From contig JAJPHG010000031.1 of NCBI GenBank assembly GCA_021325375.1, positions 62,001-126,000 on the forward strand: a stretch of 64,000 nt of DNA. Reading direction: 5' to 3'. A program made the position numbers and the translations under genes. This document shows positions 49,143 to 58,390 of this stretch, one piece after another. Below the pieces are notes generated by a model, which made no database searches, was not told where the DNA came from, and saw only the letters and a list, made by a program, of their open reading frames with translations. Positions within the stretch are counted from its first letter, which is position 1, and each line of letters starts with the position of its first letter. This DNA comes from Alphaproteobacteria bacterium (GTDB taxonomy: Bacteria > Pseudomonadota > Alphaproteobacteria > Micropepsales > Micropepsaceae).

Positions 49143-50278
49143 TTCCCGATCAGGAAGGATTCGAGCAATTTGCGTCGCTTTGGCGACAATGCGTTGAAGG
49201 TCAGGCGCGCCTGCGACGCCTCGCCGCCGTGCCAATTCACCGCTTCCGCGATCGAGCGCGCCCTTCCGTCGTGCAGGAGCCCGCCCTGGCTCAACTCATT
49301 GGCGAGATTCCACAGCGGCGCCGTCCGCCATTCGGAGGATTTCGCGTCGCCCTCGGCGATGCCGTCATCGAGGCCGGATCCCATGTCATGCAGCAACAGG
49401 TCCGTATACGCACGAACCGGCGCGCCTTGCGCATCCTTCAGCACGGCATGGCAGGCAAGGCACCCCGACGCCTTGAAGACCGCGAAACCCGGCCCGGCCT
49501 CGCGCAACGCGGCCACGGGCTGCAGCGAGCGCAGGTACGCAACGAGATAGTCGCGCATGGTGTCCGGCAGCTCTATCGTTTGTCCCGGCGCGGCGCGGCA
49601 GGCTTTCTCGGCCTCCGTGCATTCGCCCCACGGCCCCGGCAGGCCCGAGGTGGCGATGCCGAAATCGCGCTGGAAGGCGGTCGCGACCTGGGCGGTGATG
49701 CTGGGCATCGTCGCCTTCCAGCCGAAGCGGCCGAGTACGCCGCCGATCCGCGCCGCGTGTCCGTGACCTTTCAGGATCTCGCTCTCGGGTACGCTTTCGA
49801 GCGCGCCGATCCCGAACAGCGACGGCGCGCGCCTGAGCGCCGCATGCGCGGCGAGCGGGCCGTAATAGAGCTTGGCGAAGTCGAGGGCGGGCGCGCGCAT
49901 GCCGTTCGACGCCTGCCAGTGGAACGCGACATCGGCTTCGGGATCGAAGCCCGGCAAAGCGCGAGTCTGGATCTGGTCGCCATAGACGGGATCGTGGCCG
50001 AGGCGCACCGCCAGGCCTTCGCCTATTGCGTCTTCGGCGACGCGTCCGGGCCCGCCGCCGATGTGGCAGGAACTGCACGCGCGCGCGTCGTAGAGCGGAC
50101 CGACGCCGCCGCCCGCGCTGAGCGACGACGGCGAGGAGATCCACGGCCGCTTGAACAGCGTCCAGCCCGTCGCGACGTCGAGGTTGCGCGCGCCGTTCAT
50201 CTCGAGCGGCGGCGGCGCCGCGGCGAGCGCGGGTACGGCGGCCAGCAGCGCAAGCGCGATCAGGAAACGCGAAACCAT
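49139..50278 (-). CDS. Di-heme oxidoreductase of the iron operon
   Basis: This 379-aa exported protein has a signal peptide and two c-type heme motifs, CSSCH near residue 68 and CLACH near residue 272. The family (COG3488, often called thiol oxidoreductase) is MauG-like. With imelysin and DUF1513 partners it is linked to periplasmic iron handling. The ATG at 50278 overlaps the multicopper oxidase end by 19 bases; a longer frame from 50329 has no signal. Heme would be attached in the periplasm. Confidence 0.88.
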   Translation of the reverse strand: MVSRFLIALALLAAVPALAAAPPPLEMNGARNLDVATGWTLFKRPWISSPSSLSAGGGVGPLYDARACSSCHIGGGPGRVAEDAIGEGLAVRLGHDPVYGDQIQTRALPGFDPEADVAFHWQASNGMRAPALDFAKLYYGPLAAHAALRRAPSLFGIGALESVPESEILKGHGHAARIGGVLGRFGWKATMPSITAQVATAFQRDFGIATSGLPGPWGECTEAEKACRAAPGQTIELPDTMRDYLVAYLRSLQPVAALREAGPGFAVFKASGCLACHAVLKDAQGAPVRAYTDLLLHDMGSGLDDGIAEGDAKSSEWRTAPLWNLANELSQGGLLHDGRARSIAEAVNWHGGEASQARLTFNALSPKRRKLLESFLIGK

Positions 50279-51654
50279 CCCATCATTCCCGTCTCCTGGT
50301 GCTCGATGACGTGGCAGTGAATCATCCAATTGCCAGGATTGTCCGCGACGAAGCCTACAGTCACCCGCTCGTTCGGCAAAACCAGGACCGTATCGGCGCG
50401 GTGCACGGGCCGCTTCAGCAGGTTTGCGGACAACATCGTTAAAGTGTGGCCGTGGACGTGGATCGGATGCGCGCGCGAGGTGTCGTTCTCGATCTCGAGC
50501 ACCACCTTGCGCCCGCGCGGCAACGAGAACAAAGGCGGCGGCAGGCGCGCATGGTCGCGCCCCGGCCAGGACTGCCCGTCCAGCGTCCAGAACGTCCCGG
50601 CCGCGAGACAGAGCGAATCCGCGATCTCGATCCGGCGTCCGTCGGGCAGCACGACGGGCGCGGGCTGCGGCAGCACGTTCGCCACGACCGCCGCCTCCAG
50701 CTTGAGCGTGTGATGCCAGGCATCGGAGAAATCCACCGGCGCGGCGACGGCGGGATCGGCCACCGTGCCGCTTTGCGATCCGGCACGCAACGTCGCGAGC
50801 AACACAGGCGCGGCGGCGAAGTAGTCGAGCAAGCGCGCCTCATCGCCCGTCATATCGAGCGCGAGATCCAGCCGCATCCCGGGGCCGAGCTTCCAGGTAT
50901 CGAGCACGAAGGGTGCGACCGGATTGCCGTCGATGGCGATCACGCGCGCCCGCGCGCCTTCGACGCCGATCTCCGCGATGCGCGAGGGATCGGCGTTGAT
51001 CAGCCGCGCGCGCACGCCGCCCTGCGCTCGCAGATCGATGACGGGCTCGGCGACGCCATTCACCGTGCGCAAGGTGCCGAAGGTGCCGGCGCGGCTGGCG
51101 CCGCTCTCGGTGAAGAAGGGCAGGAAGCGGCCGGCGTCGTCCAGCCGCCAATCCTTCAGCATCAGGACCACATCGTCGTTCCAATGCCCGTCCGGTTCGT
51201 CGACGATCAAGGCGCCGACGAGCCCACGTCCCAGTTGCGCCGCGGTGTTGCAATGCGGATGGAAGAAGAACGTGCCGGCATCCGGCGGCGTCAAGCGATA
51301 GAGGAACGTCTCGCCCGGCTGCACCGGCAACTGCGTCAGATACGGCACGCCGTCCATCGCGTTCGGCCCGCGCACGCCGTGCCAGTGGATCGAGCTGTGC
51401 TCGGCGAGCGCGTTCTTGAGCGTGACCGACAGCGCCTCACCCTTCGTCAGGCGCAGCACCGCAAACGGCCGCTCGCCATAGAGCCACGCTTTATCGCTGC
51501 CCAGAGCGAAGTCGTGTTCTTGCGCTGTCAGCACGATGTCGCGGTTGCCGGCCGCGATCTCGTCGAGACGCGCGCTCTTGCGTTGCGGCGCGAGAAGCGT
51601 GCAGCCCACGAGCGCGCCCGCCCCGGAAAGCATGAGGCCGCGGCGCGTGATCAA
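50260..51654 (-). CDS. Multicopper oxidase (putative ferroxidase), Tat lipoprotein
   Basis: This 464-aa cupredoxin enzyme has all four copper motifs: HWHG at residues 90-93, HPH near 132, HPIHVHGH in the C-terminal domain, and HCHVIEHQETGM at about 445-456. The N-terminus has a twin-arginine (ITRRG) plus an LVGC lipobox, so it is probably a Tat-exported lipoprotein. Multicopper oxidases oxidise Fe(II), Cu(I) or phenols. Here, inside an imelysin/di-heme operon, a ferroxidase role is likely. It overlaps the upstream imelysin as ATGA. Such a gene is not part of the usual imelysin-COG3488-imelysin-DUF1513 set. Confidence 0.88.
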   Translation of the reverse strand: MITRRGLMLSGAGALVGCTLLAPQRKSARLDEIAAGNRDIVLTAQEHDFALGSDKAWLYGERPFAVLRLTKGEALSVTLKNALAEHSSIHWHGVRGPNAMDGVPYLTQLPVQPGETFLYRLTPPDAGTFFFHPHCNTAAQLGRGLVGALIVDEPDGHWNDDVVLMLKDWRLDDAGRFLPFFTESGASRAGTFGTLRTVNGVAEPVIDLRAQGGVRARLINADPSRIAEIGVEGARARVIAIDGNPVAPFVLDTWKLGPGMRLDLALDMTGDEARLLDYFAAAPVLLATLRAGSQSGTVADPAVAAPVDFSDAWHHTLKLEAAVVANVLPQPAPVVLPDGRRIEIADSLCLAAGTFWTLDGQSWPGRDHARLPPPLFSLPRGRKVVLEIENDTSRAHPIHVHGHTLTMLSANLLKRPVHRADTVLVLPNERVTVGFVADNPGNWMIHCHVIEHQETGMMGWFRVS

Positions 51655-52886
51655 TGGTGATCGGAGCGGTTGGATGCGACCTCGAGATGGAGCGTCGCCG
51701 CGACCCCCTCGATGGCGCGGGTCTGGGCGACGAGCGCGTCCATCGCATCCTGGATCATCTTGTTGCCCTCGGGCTGGCCTGCCGCGATCATCTGACTATA
51801 GGCCATCCGTCCGCCGTCCGCAGCAGCCTTGATCTTGCCGATCGCGGCCTTGGCGCCGTCCAACCCCTCGTCCATGCGCGCCGCCGCTTTGGGATCGGCC
51901 GCGCTCACATAATCGCGCAGCGACGCGCCTTCGACCGCGGTGCCGTCGGCGCGCGCATAGCGCCCGCGCCACAACCCCTCGATGCCCATCTCGTCGTAAT
52001 AGTGCGAATTGTGCGTGTTGTTGGAGAAGCAATCCTGCTGCTCCTCCGGATCGTGCAGCATCAGGCCGAGCTTCATGCGCTCACCGGCCATCTCACCGAA
52101 GGTGAGGCTGCCAAGCCCCGTCAGCATCTCCGACAATCCGCCGTTCGCGCCCTTCGCCGTCAGCTCCGCCCGCGCCTTTCCGTCCGCACTCCAGTCGGCC
52201 TGCATCTCGGCCAGATCGGTCACGAGCAGATCGGTGGCGGTCTTGAGATACGCCGCGCGGCGCGCGCAATTGCCATGGGTGCAGGCGGCGACGTCGTAGT
52301 CGCTCGCCGGCCGCTCGCCCGCGCCGCCGCTCAGGCCTTTGAGGTTCTGTCCCCAGAGCAGGAACTCGATCGCATGGAAGCCGGTCGAGACATTGGTCTG
52401 CACGCCCTCCGCCTCCTGCAGCTTGCGCAGGAGCGCCGTGTCGATGAGCGATGCGTCGATCACCTTCGCGCCGACGCGCAGCTTCGTATTCGCGACCACA
52501 TCGAGGGTGTAGAGCGGGTTCTGGTCGGAATACGTGCCGTAGGACGGCGCCACGTAGTCGATGAGCCCTTCGTCCAGCGGCCAGGCATTGACCCTGGGCT
52601 CCCAATCGTCGACGACGGTGTTGGCGAAGCGGAAACCCTCGCTCTGCAGATACGGCACGCGCGCGGTCTTCCAAGCGGCGCGGGCATCGGCCAACCTCTC
52701 GGGCGTCGGATGGACCAGGAACGCGTCGACGGACGCCTGAAGCTTCCGCGCGGCAAGGTGGGAATCGCCGTAGATCGCTTCCGCGAGATCGGCATAGTGC
52801 GCCACCACGGCCGCGGCATCCGGCGCCGCGCGCGCGGGCACGGCGAAAAGCCCCAAAAGGGCGACACACAACAAGCTCTTCCGCAT
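51651..52886 (-). CDS. Imelysin-family iron-regulated protein, first gene of the operon
   Basis: This 411-aa periplasmic protein has a signal peptide (LLCVALLGLFAVPARA) and the full imelysin motif GFHAIEFLLWG near residues 167-177. HNSHYYDEMGIEGLWRGRY and the C-terminal helices complete the fold. Imelysin domains occur in EfeO-like iron-uptake proteins. It is the promoter-proximal gene of five and overlaps the multicopper oxidase as ATGA. The divergent methyltransferase at 52969 suggests that the promoter lies in the 82 bases between them. No obvious Fur box was found by eye. Confidence 0.88.
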   Translation of the reverse strand: MRKSLLCVALLGLFAVPARAAPDAAAVVAHYADLAEAIYGDSHLAARKLQASVDAFLVHPTPERLADARAAWKTARVPYLQSEGFRFANTVVDDWEPRVNAWPLDEGLIDYVAPSYGTYSDQNPLYTLDVVANTKLRVGAKVIDASLIDTALLRKLQEAEGVQTNVSTGFHAIEFLLWGQNLKGLSGGAGERPASDYDVAACTHGNCARRAAYLKTATDLLVTDLAEMQADWSADGKARAELTAKGANGGLSEMLTGLGSLTFGEMAGERMKLGLMLHDPEEQQDCFSNNTHNSHYYDEMGIEGLWRGRYARADGTAVEGASLRDYVSAADPKAAARMDEGLDGAKAAIGKIKAAADGGRMAYSQMIAAGQPEGNKMIQDAMDALVAQTRAIEGVAATLHLEVASNRSDHH

Positions 52887-52933
52887 CCCCGGGAGATAGC
52901 GTGAAATGGTGACAGTTTGGTAGAGGGGGCAAG

Positions 52934-52972
52934 ATGACGAAAACGAAAGAGCGGGGGCTCGGGCCCGGATGA
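52934..52972 (+). CDS. Possible 12-codon leader peptide overlapping the methyltransferase start
   Basis: An ATG at 52934 behind a strong GAGGGGG encodes MTKTKERGLGPG and stops at a TGA that overlaps the methyltransferase ATG (ATGA). The methyltransferase ATG itself has no good ribosome binding site. The layout would allow translation to be coupled through the leader. It could also be chance. Confidence 0.3.
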   Translation: MTKTKERGLGPG

Positions 52973-53991
52973 CCTCTTACGACATCGGCCGGCCCGAGAC
53001 GTCCTGGTGGATGCCGCAGATCGAGGATCGCGGCGACGTGATCCTGCTCGACGGCACGATCCGGCCCGCCACCTGGCCGCCGCCCGAGCCCTTGCGCATT
53101 GCCGTTGACGGCAAGCTGTTCACCAGTGCCGACTATCTGGAATTCCCCGATCGCGGCGCGATGAGCTTCCGCGGCATGCTCCCCGTGAAGGCGAGTTTCG
53201 GCGACAGGACCGAGGTGGTGCTGCGGCTCGTGGGCGAGACGAGCGGAGCGTTCGCGCGCGATTGGGACCAGTTCCATCTGCTGCGGCCGGGCGTGCCGTC
53301 CGACGTGCCGCTGCCGCCGTCCACGCTCACCAACCGCGCGATCTGGATGGGGCCGCGCACCTTCGACAAATGGGGCTATGCGCTCAAGCGCAAATACGAC
53401 GAGGCGGTGGCGCGCTTTGCCACGAAGCCGCGCGGCGAACAGCGGCTGCTCGATTGGGGCTGCGGCTGCGGGCGCATGGCGAAGTATCTGGCGCGCGAAT
53501 GCGCCTATACCGGCATCGACATCGACCGCGAGGCGATCGAATGGTGCCGCGCCAACATCAAGCATGCGACGTTCGCGCTGCAGGGCCTGGAACCGCGCAC
53601 CGCGTTCGCGCCCGACAGCTTCGACGCCGCGATCGGCATCTCGATCTTCACGCATCTGCGCGAGGAAGACCAGTTCGCGTGGCTCAAGGAGCTGAGCCGC
53701 GTGGTCGCGCCCGACGGCGTCGTCGCGGTGTCGGTCAATTGCGCGACGTCGCTGCGCAACGCCGGCGACCCGCCCGAAGTGGTCGAGCGCCTCAAGGGCC
53801 ACGGCTTCTGCGACACGGGCGTGGAGACGATGCTGAAGGGCGTGACGGCGGACGACGAGTATTACCGCAACATCTACCACACCCACGACTACATCCGGCA
53901 AACCTGGAGCCGCGATTTCGAGGTCCTCGACATCCTCCCCGGCTTCGTCGCCAACATGCAGGACATGGTGTTCCTGCGGCCGAAAAAATAG
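52969..53991 (+). CDS. SAM-dependent class I methyltransferase
   Basis: This 340-aa protein has a Rossmann-type methyltransferase domain in its second half: LLDWGCGCGRMAKYLAR is the SAM motif, TGIDIDREAI the acidic loop, and SFDAAIGISIFTHLREEDQ the motif IV region. The first ~140 residues form a separate N-terminal part of unknown role. No substrate can be read from the sequence. It is divergent from the iron operon and stands alone in its direction. Confidence 0.82.
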   Translation: MTSYDIGRPETSWWMPQIEDRGDVILLDGTIRPATWPPPEPLRIAVDGKLFTSADYLEFPDRGAMSFRGMLPVKASFGDRTEVVLRLVGETSGAFARDWDQFHLLRPGVPSDVPLPPSTLTNRAIWMGPRTFDKWGYALKRKYDEAVARFATKPRGEQRLLDWGCGCGRMAKYLARECAYTGIDIDREAIEWCRANIKHATFALQGLEPRTAFAPDSFDAAIGISIFTHLREEDQFAWLKELSRVVAPDGVVAVSVNCATSLRNAGDPPEVVERLKGHGFCDTGVETMLKGVTADDEYYRNIYHTHDYIRQTWSRDFEVLDILPGFVANMQDMVFLRPKK

Positions 53992-54010
53992 CGCACTTTT
54001 CGCTCCAACT

Positions 54011-54172
54011 GTCATGGCCCGCGAATGCGGGCCACCCAGGTGACAAAGACGCGATGTCGAAATTGCACGCGGAAACGCGGAGAAGAATTACCTGCGCGGC
54101 TCCGCGCCTCCACGTGAATCAATTCAGATCGTGCAGAACCTAGCTGGATGGCCCGCATTCGCGGGCAATGAC
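54011..54172. repeat. REP-like inverted repeat pair
   Basis: GTCAT-GGCCCGCGAATGCGGGCCA at 54011-54034 recurs inverted at 54149-54172 with one mismatch, and each arm itself contains a GCCCGC-GCGGGC hairpin. It fills the space between two convergent genes. Confidence 0.75.
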
Positions 54173-54193
54173 AATTTGTGCTGAATTTGCTGC

Positions 54194-56293
54194 TTATTTC
54201 ACTCCCAAATTCTTCGCCAGAAACGCCGCGGTCGCCGTGTCGGCCTTGTCCCATGACGCGCGGCGCAGGAAGCCGTGGATCTCGTCGGGGAGGATGAGCT
54301 CGTCATAGGGCACATGCCGCGCGTCGAGGCGGCGGGCAAGGTCGACGGTCTGCTGGAACTGAACGTTGCGGTCGTCGTCGCCATGGATGAGCAGCACCGG
54401 CCCGCGCCAATGCGAGAGATCGGCGATGGGCGAGGATTGGAACGCGACCTTCTGCGCCTCTTCGCGGTCGCCCTTCTCGTAGCGCGCCGTAGCCGGACTG
54501 AACCAGACGTCGAGGAAGCGCGACCAGTCGTGCACGCCGTGCAGGTCGACGCCGGTCTTGAAGATCTCCGGATTGCGCGCGAGCCCCATCGCGGTCAGAT
54601 AGCCGCCATAGGAGCCGCCCCAGATGCCGATGCGCGCGGGATCGACGCCCTTGGTTCCTTGCAGGAACTTCGCGCCCGCGACCACGTCCTGATATTCGCT
54701 CGCCCCCGTCGGGCCCGCATGGTCGGGATGATGGAAGGCGTGGCCGTAGCCGATGCCGAGGCGATAGTTCACCGCGAGCACCACGAAGCCGTGCGCCGCG
54801 AGATACTGATTCACCGCATAGGCGTTGCTGTAATACTCCATGTAGTGCCAGCCGAGCAGCATCTGACGCGGCGGGCCGCCATGGACGAAGATCACGCCGG
54901 GCTTCGTGCCGCCGCCCTGTTGCTGGAAGATCTGTCCATGCGCGACGGTGCCGTCGGCGGCGGTGAAGCTCACCGATCTCGGCACGACGAAGGAGGCGGA
55001 GGGATAGCTCGCCGGCACGTCGCCCGCGATCAGGTCGCGGCGGTCCTTGCCGTCGAGGTCCGTGATCGCCGCGACCGGGGGATTGCGAACGCCCGTCGAC
55101 ACGAACGCGACATGGGTGTCGTCGGCGGCGGCCGGCTCCCATTCGATGCCGTCGCCGGAGGTGACCGGTTGCGGCTGCGCGGACGTCACGCCGACGCGGA
55201 AGATATGGCGCCGGTCGCCGTCATCCGGCGTCGTGCCCGTGTTGGCGCTGTAGATCAGCGCGGCGCGGTCGCGCGATTGGGTGACGTGCTCGACCATGAA
55301 CTTGCCCGGCGTCAGCAGCATCGCCGCGCCGCCGTTCTCGGACACCGAATAGAGATGCGGCCAGTTGTCGAGATCAGCCAGGAAGATGAGCCGTCCGCCC
55401 GCGGCGTAGAACAGATTGGCGTTGCCTTCGGTCTCGGGGAACGAGCCGAGCAGAGTTTCGGGGCTCTTCCATGCCGCGTGCGCCGCGCCCGCCACGGCAT
55501 CGGCGACCCAGATCGACCACGGATCGGGCGTCTGCTTGAGGATCGGATCGGGCGCGCCGCCCTGGCCCGGCCGGCGCACGAACGCGATCCTGGCGCCGTC
55601 GGGCGACCAGCGCGGCGAGGAGTCCCGGCTCGTCGTCGGCGCCAGGAACGTCAGCGGCTTGGTCTTGCCGTCGAAGATGCCGATGAAGGAATGATCGCCG
55701 CGGTTCGAGCGGAAGGCGAGCCGCTTGCCGTCGGGCGACCAGTGCAACTCGTGATCCTTGCCGCGGTCGTAGAACATCAGCGCCGGCTTCGGCGCGCGGC
55801 CGAGGACCGCTTCCCACACTTGGTCCTTGAGCACGAAGGCGATGCGGCCGCCCGAGGTGAGCGCGGGCTCGTCGCCCTCGGCCACCTTCACAGACGCGCC
55901 GCCCGGCAGCGCGACCGACCAAATCGTGACCTTCGCCTGCTCCGTCGTCGCGTCGGGAACGGGCGCGCTGTCGGCTTCCCAGTTCGAGTCGTGATCGCCG
56001 CCGCGCACATAGACGAGATATTTTGCGTCCGGCGAGAATTTCAGCTCGCCGATCTCCTGCCCGTCATCGGCGGTGTATTTCGTCACCTGCCGCGGGCGAT
56101 AGGACGGCGCGTCGGCCACCCACACATTGCGCACGCCCGCGACGTTGCGCACCCAGGCGATGTGGCCACCCGAGGGTGCTGCGACGACGTCGCTCGCGTA
56201 AGGATAGGACAGAACCTGGTCCATGGTGAAGGGTGCGGCCTGCGCCGAACAAACGCCCAGTGCCACCGCAACCGCAGAAATTAAGAGCCGCAT
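54194..56293 (-). CDS. Secreted S9 prolyl-oligopeptidase-family peptidase
   Basis: This 699-aa exported serine peptidase has a signal peptide (LLISAVAVALGVCSAQA), a seven-bladed beta-propeller in its first ~430 residues, and a C-terminal alpha/beta-hydrolase domain. The nucleophile Ser lies in WGGSYGGYLTA near residue 560, the acid in IHGDDDRNV, and the His in DEIHGF. S9 peptidases cleave short peptides after proline or basic residues, and the propeller restricts access to the active site. I chose the ATG at 56293 because the long frame running to 57442 has no signal and lies antisense to the Rieske gene. Confidence 0.88.
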   Translation of the reverse strand: MRLLISAVAVALGVCSAQAAPFTMDQVLSYPYASDVVAAPSGGHIAWVRNVAGVRNVWVADAPSYRPRQVTKYTADDGQEIGELKFSPDAKYLVYVRGGDHDSNWEADSAPVPDATTEQAKVTIWSVALPGGASVKVAEGDEPALTSGGRIAFVLKDQVWEAVLGRAPKPALMFYDRGKDHELHWSPDGKRLAFRSNRGDHSFIGIFDGKTKPLTFLAPTTSRDSSPRWSPDGARIAFVRRPGQGGAPDPILKQTPDPWSIWVADAVAGAAHAAWKSPETLLGSFPETEGNANLFYAAGGRLIFLADLDNWPHLYSVSENGGAAMLLTPGKFMVEHVTQSRDRAALIYSANTGTTPDDGDRRHIFRVGVTSAQPQPVTSGDGIEWEPAAADDTHVAFVSTGVRNPPVAAITDLDGKDRRDLIAGDVPASYPSASFVVPRSVSFTAADGTVAHGQIFQQQGGGTKPGVIFVHGGPPRQMLLGWHYMEYYSNAYAVNQYLAAHGFVVLAVNYRLGIGYGHAFHHPDHAGPTGASEYQDVVAGAKFLQGTKGVDPARIGIWGGSYGGYLTAMGLARNPEIFKTGVDLHGVHDWSRFLDVWFSPATARYEKGDREEAQKVAFQSSPIADLSHWRGPVLLIHGDDDRNVQFQQTVDLARRLDARHVPYDELILPDEIHGFLRRASWDKADTATAAFLAKNLGVK

Positions 56294-56368
56294 GGAATCC
56301 CCCTCTTGCGCTGGCGATCCTCGCAAGAAACGGGCAAACTGCGCCATCAAAATCGAAAAGGTTCTGCC

Positions 56369-57388
56369 ATGAACGAGATCGTGCGCACGCGCGAACCGGA
56401 CACGCTGCCTGCGCGGGCCTATTGGGCGCCGGAATATTGGACGCTGGACCGCAACGAGATCTGGGCCAAGACCTGGGTGCTCGCGGCCGGGGTTTCGGAT
56501 TTCGTGGCCGTCGGCGACTACGTCTCGACGACGGTGGCGGGCATGCCCGTCATGGTGGTGAAGGGCGAGGACGGTCTCAAGGCGTTCCACAATGTCTGCC
56601 GCCACCGCGCCTCGCCGCTCGTGCTCGACGCGTGCGGCCACATCCAGAAACTCACCTGCCCCTATCACGGCTGGCGCTACGGCTTCGACGGCACGCTGCT
56701 CAACGCGCCCGCGATGAACATCGCCAAGGAGGAGTACGGCCTGTTCCGCGTGCGCGTCGAGACCTGGCGCGGCCTCGTCTTCGTGTGCCTGTCGGACGAG
56801 GCGCCTGCGCTCGAGGAGTGGATGCGGGAGGTGTCGGACGCGGCGCTGCGCACTCCGCTGGAAGAGATGCATCTTGCGCGCAAGCTTTCGGTCGAGGCGG
56901 ACGTCAACTGGAAGACCTATGCCGACAACTACGCCGAAGGCTGGCACGTGCCCACGATCCATCCGGGCCTGAACGCCGCCATCGACATGGCGAGCTATCG
57001 CGTCGAGACGACGGGTCACGTGCTGCAGACCCATTCCGCCCGCGCGCGCGACGGCGGCATGACGGACGGGCTGTGGCTGTGGCGCCTGCCGGGCCTGTTC
57101 CTCAACATGTACAGCTGGGGCATGAGCGTGGAGCAGATCGAGCCGCTGGGCCCGCGCAAGCTGCGCCTCAACTATCGCTACTTCGTGCGCGACGCCCAAG
57201 AGATCGACGAAAGCATCCTCGACTGGAGCCTGAAGGTCACGAAGGAAGACCTCGCGATCTGCGAGCGCGTGCAGGCGAACCTGGAAGCCGGCATCTACGA
57301 CCGCGGACGGCTGTCGCTCGTCTTCGAGAACGGCGTCATCCAGTTCCAGCAGATGGTCGAGAGCGCGTATCGGCGCGGAGGGGCGTGA
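56369..57388 (+). CDS. Rieske-type aromatic-ring-hydroxylating oxygenase, alpha subunit
   Basis: This 339-aa oxygenase has a Rieske [2Fe-2S] cluster with ligands Cys77, His79, Cys97 and His100 (CRHRASP and CPYHGW). A mononuclear iron site of the form DNYAEGWHVPTIHPG lies near residues 187-202. Such proteins oxidise aromatic rings, quaternary amines or related substrates with electrons from a separate reductase. No reductase or beta subunit gene lies nearby, so it must share one. The substrate is unknown. It is divergent from the peptidase gene. Confidence 0.85.
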   Translation: MNEIVRTREPDTLPARAYWAPEYWTLDRNEIWAKTWVLAAGVSDFVAVGDYVSTTVAGMPVMVVKGEDGLKAFHNVCRHRASPLVLDACGHIQKLTCPYHGWRYGFDGTLLNAPAMNIAKEEYGLFRVRVETWRGLVFVCLSDEAPALEEWMREVSDAALRTPLEEMHLARKLSVEADVNWKTYADNYAEGWHVPTIHPGLNAAIDMASYRVETTGHVLQTHSARARDGGMTDGLWLWRLPGLFLNMYSWGMSVEQIEPLGPRKLRLNYRYFVRDAQEIDESILDWSLKVTKEDLAICERVQANLEAGIYDRGRLSLVFENGVIQFQQMVESAYRRGGA

Positions 57389-57410
57389 TCTGCTTGCAGT
57401 GAAACGGCAC

Positions 57411-57518
57411 GTCGTGCTTCGAGGCTCGCCTTCGGCTCGCACCTCGGCATGACGTGCCGACTTGTAGAAACGTGCTCGTCATCCTGAGGTGCGAGCGGAG
57501 CAAGCCTCGAAGGATGAC
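57411..57518. repeat. REP-like element pair (GTCATCCT family)
   Basis: Two inverted hairpin units, 57411-57453 and 57478-57518, share the core CGAGGCTCGC...GCTCGCACCTC; the second reads GTCATCCTGAGGTGCGAGC...AGGATGAC. The same family recurs at 63771-63875. Confidence 0.75.
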
Positions 57519-57687
57519 CTAGCCAATTTTGGCTCCAGGAATCTCCCGCCAACGCCTAGCGGCGCGACCGGTTCCTTGATCTCGCGAATATTAATCCAAG
57601 GCAATCTTGTGCAGTTCATCCCTGGTTCAGGATCGAACCGCGAAAGTGGCCGTTGAGGATAGCAGCATCCCGACAGGAGCCCATAAA

Positions 57688-58275
57688 ATGCTGAAAAAGA
57701 CAGTTCTTTCCGCTCTTCTGCTCGGCGCGGCCGTGTTCGCGGCCCAGCCTGCAGGAGCGGCGCCGTGGCGTCACCCCGGATTCCACGCGCATGCCCGCTT
57801 CGCCTTCCATCACGACTTCCGCCATTTCTCGCCCATCGAGCATCGCAATTGGATCGGCGGCGGCTGGCATCACATGTGGTGGCACGGCCGGTTCGGCTGG
57901 TGGTGGGGCGTGGGCGGCGCGTTCTACTGGTACCCGGCGGCCGTTTATCCGTACCCCGACTACGTCTCGACGACCTACTACGACGACGAGAACTATGACG
58001 ACGGCGACCAGCAGGGCGGCCCCGACCAAGGCCAGGGCTACCAGGGAGGCCCCGGCGATCAGGGCGGTGGCGGCTATGGCACGTGGTACCACTGCTCGAG
58101 CCCCGACGGGTACTACCCCTATGTGAAGAGCTGCCGCAACGGCTGGGAAGCCGTGCCCGCGCAGCCCAACGACATGGGCGGACCCGGGCAGCAGCAGGGC
58201 GGACCGGGACCGGATCAGGGCCCGCCGCCGAACGGCAACTACGGCGATCAGTCCCCGCCGCCTCCGCCGCGCTAG
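57688..58275 (+). CDS. Secreted Gly/His/Tyr-rich protein, unknown
   Basis: This 195-aa protein has a clear signal peptide cut near residue 25 (AQPAGA-APW). The mature part opens with a His/Trp/Gly-rich stretch (WHHMWWHGRFGWWWG), then a Tyr/Pro segment (YWYPAAVYPYPDY), an acidic patch, and a low-complexity Gln/Gly/Pro tail. One short segment (WYHCSSPDGYYPYVKSCRNGW) with two Cys resembles the C-terminal domain of many small alphaproteobacterial exported proteins. An AGGAG lies 7 bases before the ATG at 57688. A strong terminator follows. Function is unknown; metal binding or an outer-surface role is possible. Confidence 0.75.
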   Translation: MLKKTVLSALLLGAAVFAAQPAGAAPWRHPGFHAHARFAFHHDFRHFSPIEHRNWIGGGWHHMWWHGRFGWWWGVGGAFYWYPAAVYPYPDYVSTTYYDDENYDDGDQQGGPDQGQGYQGGPGDQGGGGYGTWYHCSSPDGYYPYVKSCRNGWEAVPAQPNDMGGPGQQQGGPGPDQGPPPNGNYGDQSPPPPPR

Positions 58276-58290
58276 GCACTCACTGACTCG

Positions 58291-58327
58291 CTGCCCCTCA
58301 CTCCTTCGAGTGGGGGCAGCGTTTTCT
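58291..58327 (+). terminator. Rho-independent terminator after the secreted protein gene
   Basis: CTGCCCC(T)CACTC and GAGTGGGGGCAG pair over 12 bp with one bulged T around CTTC (58291-58319), followed by GTTTTCT. Confidence 0.8.
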
Positions 58328-58333
58328 CCCCCC

Positions 58334-58370
58334 AATCGCCATGGCCGCCACAAGGGCGGCCATGGCGATT
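58334..58370. repeat. Perfect 16-bp inverted repeat between convergent genes
   Basis: AATCGCCATGGCCGCC and its exact inverse surround a 5-base loop. It may act as a bidirectional terminator or a REP-like unit. Confidence 0.75.
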
Positions 58371-58390
58371 GAAGCGGGAGAAGAACGGAT

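Noticed and set aside
54194..57442. 1082-codon version of the peptidase
   Set aside because: The first 380 codons are antisense to the Rieske oxygenase; the signal peptide is at 56293.
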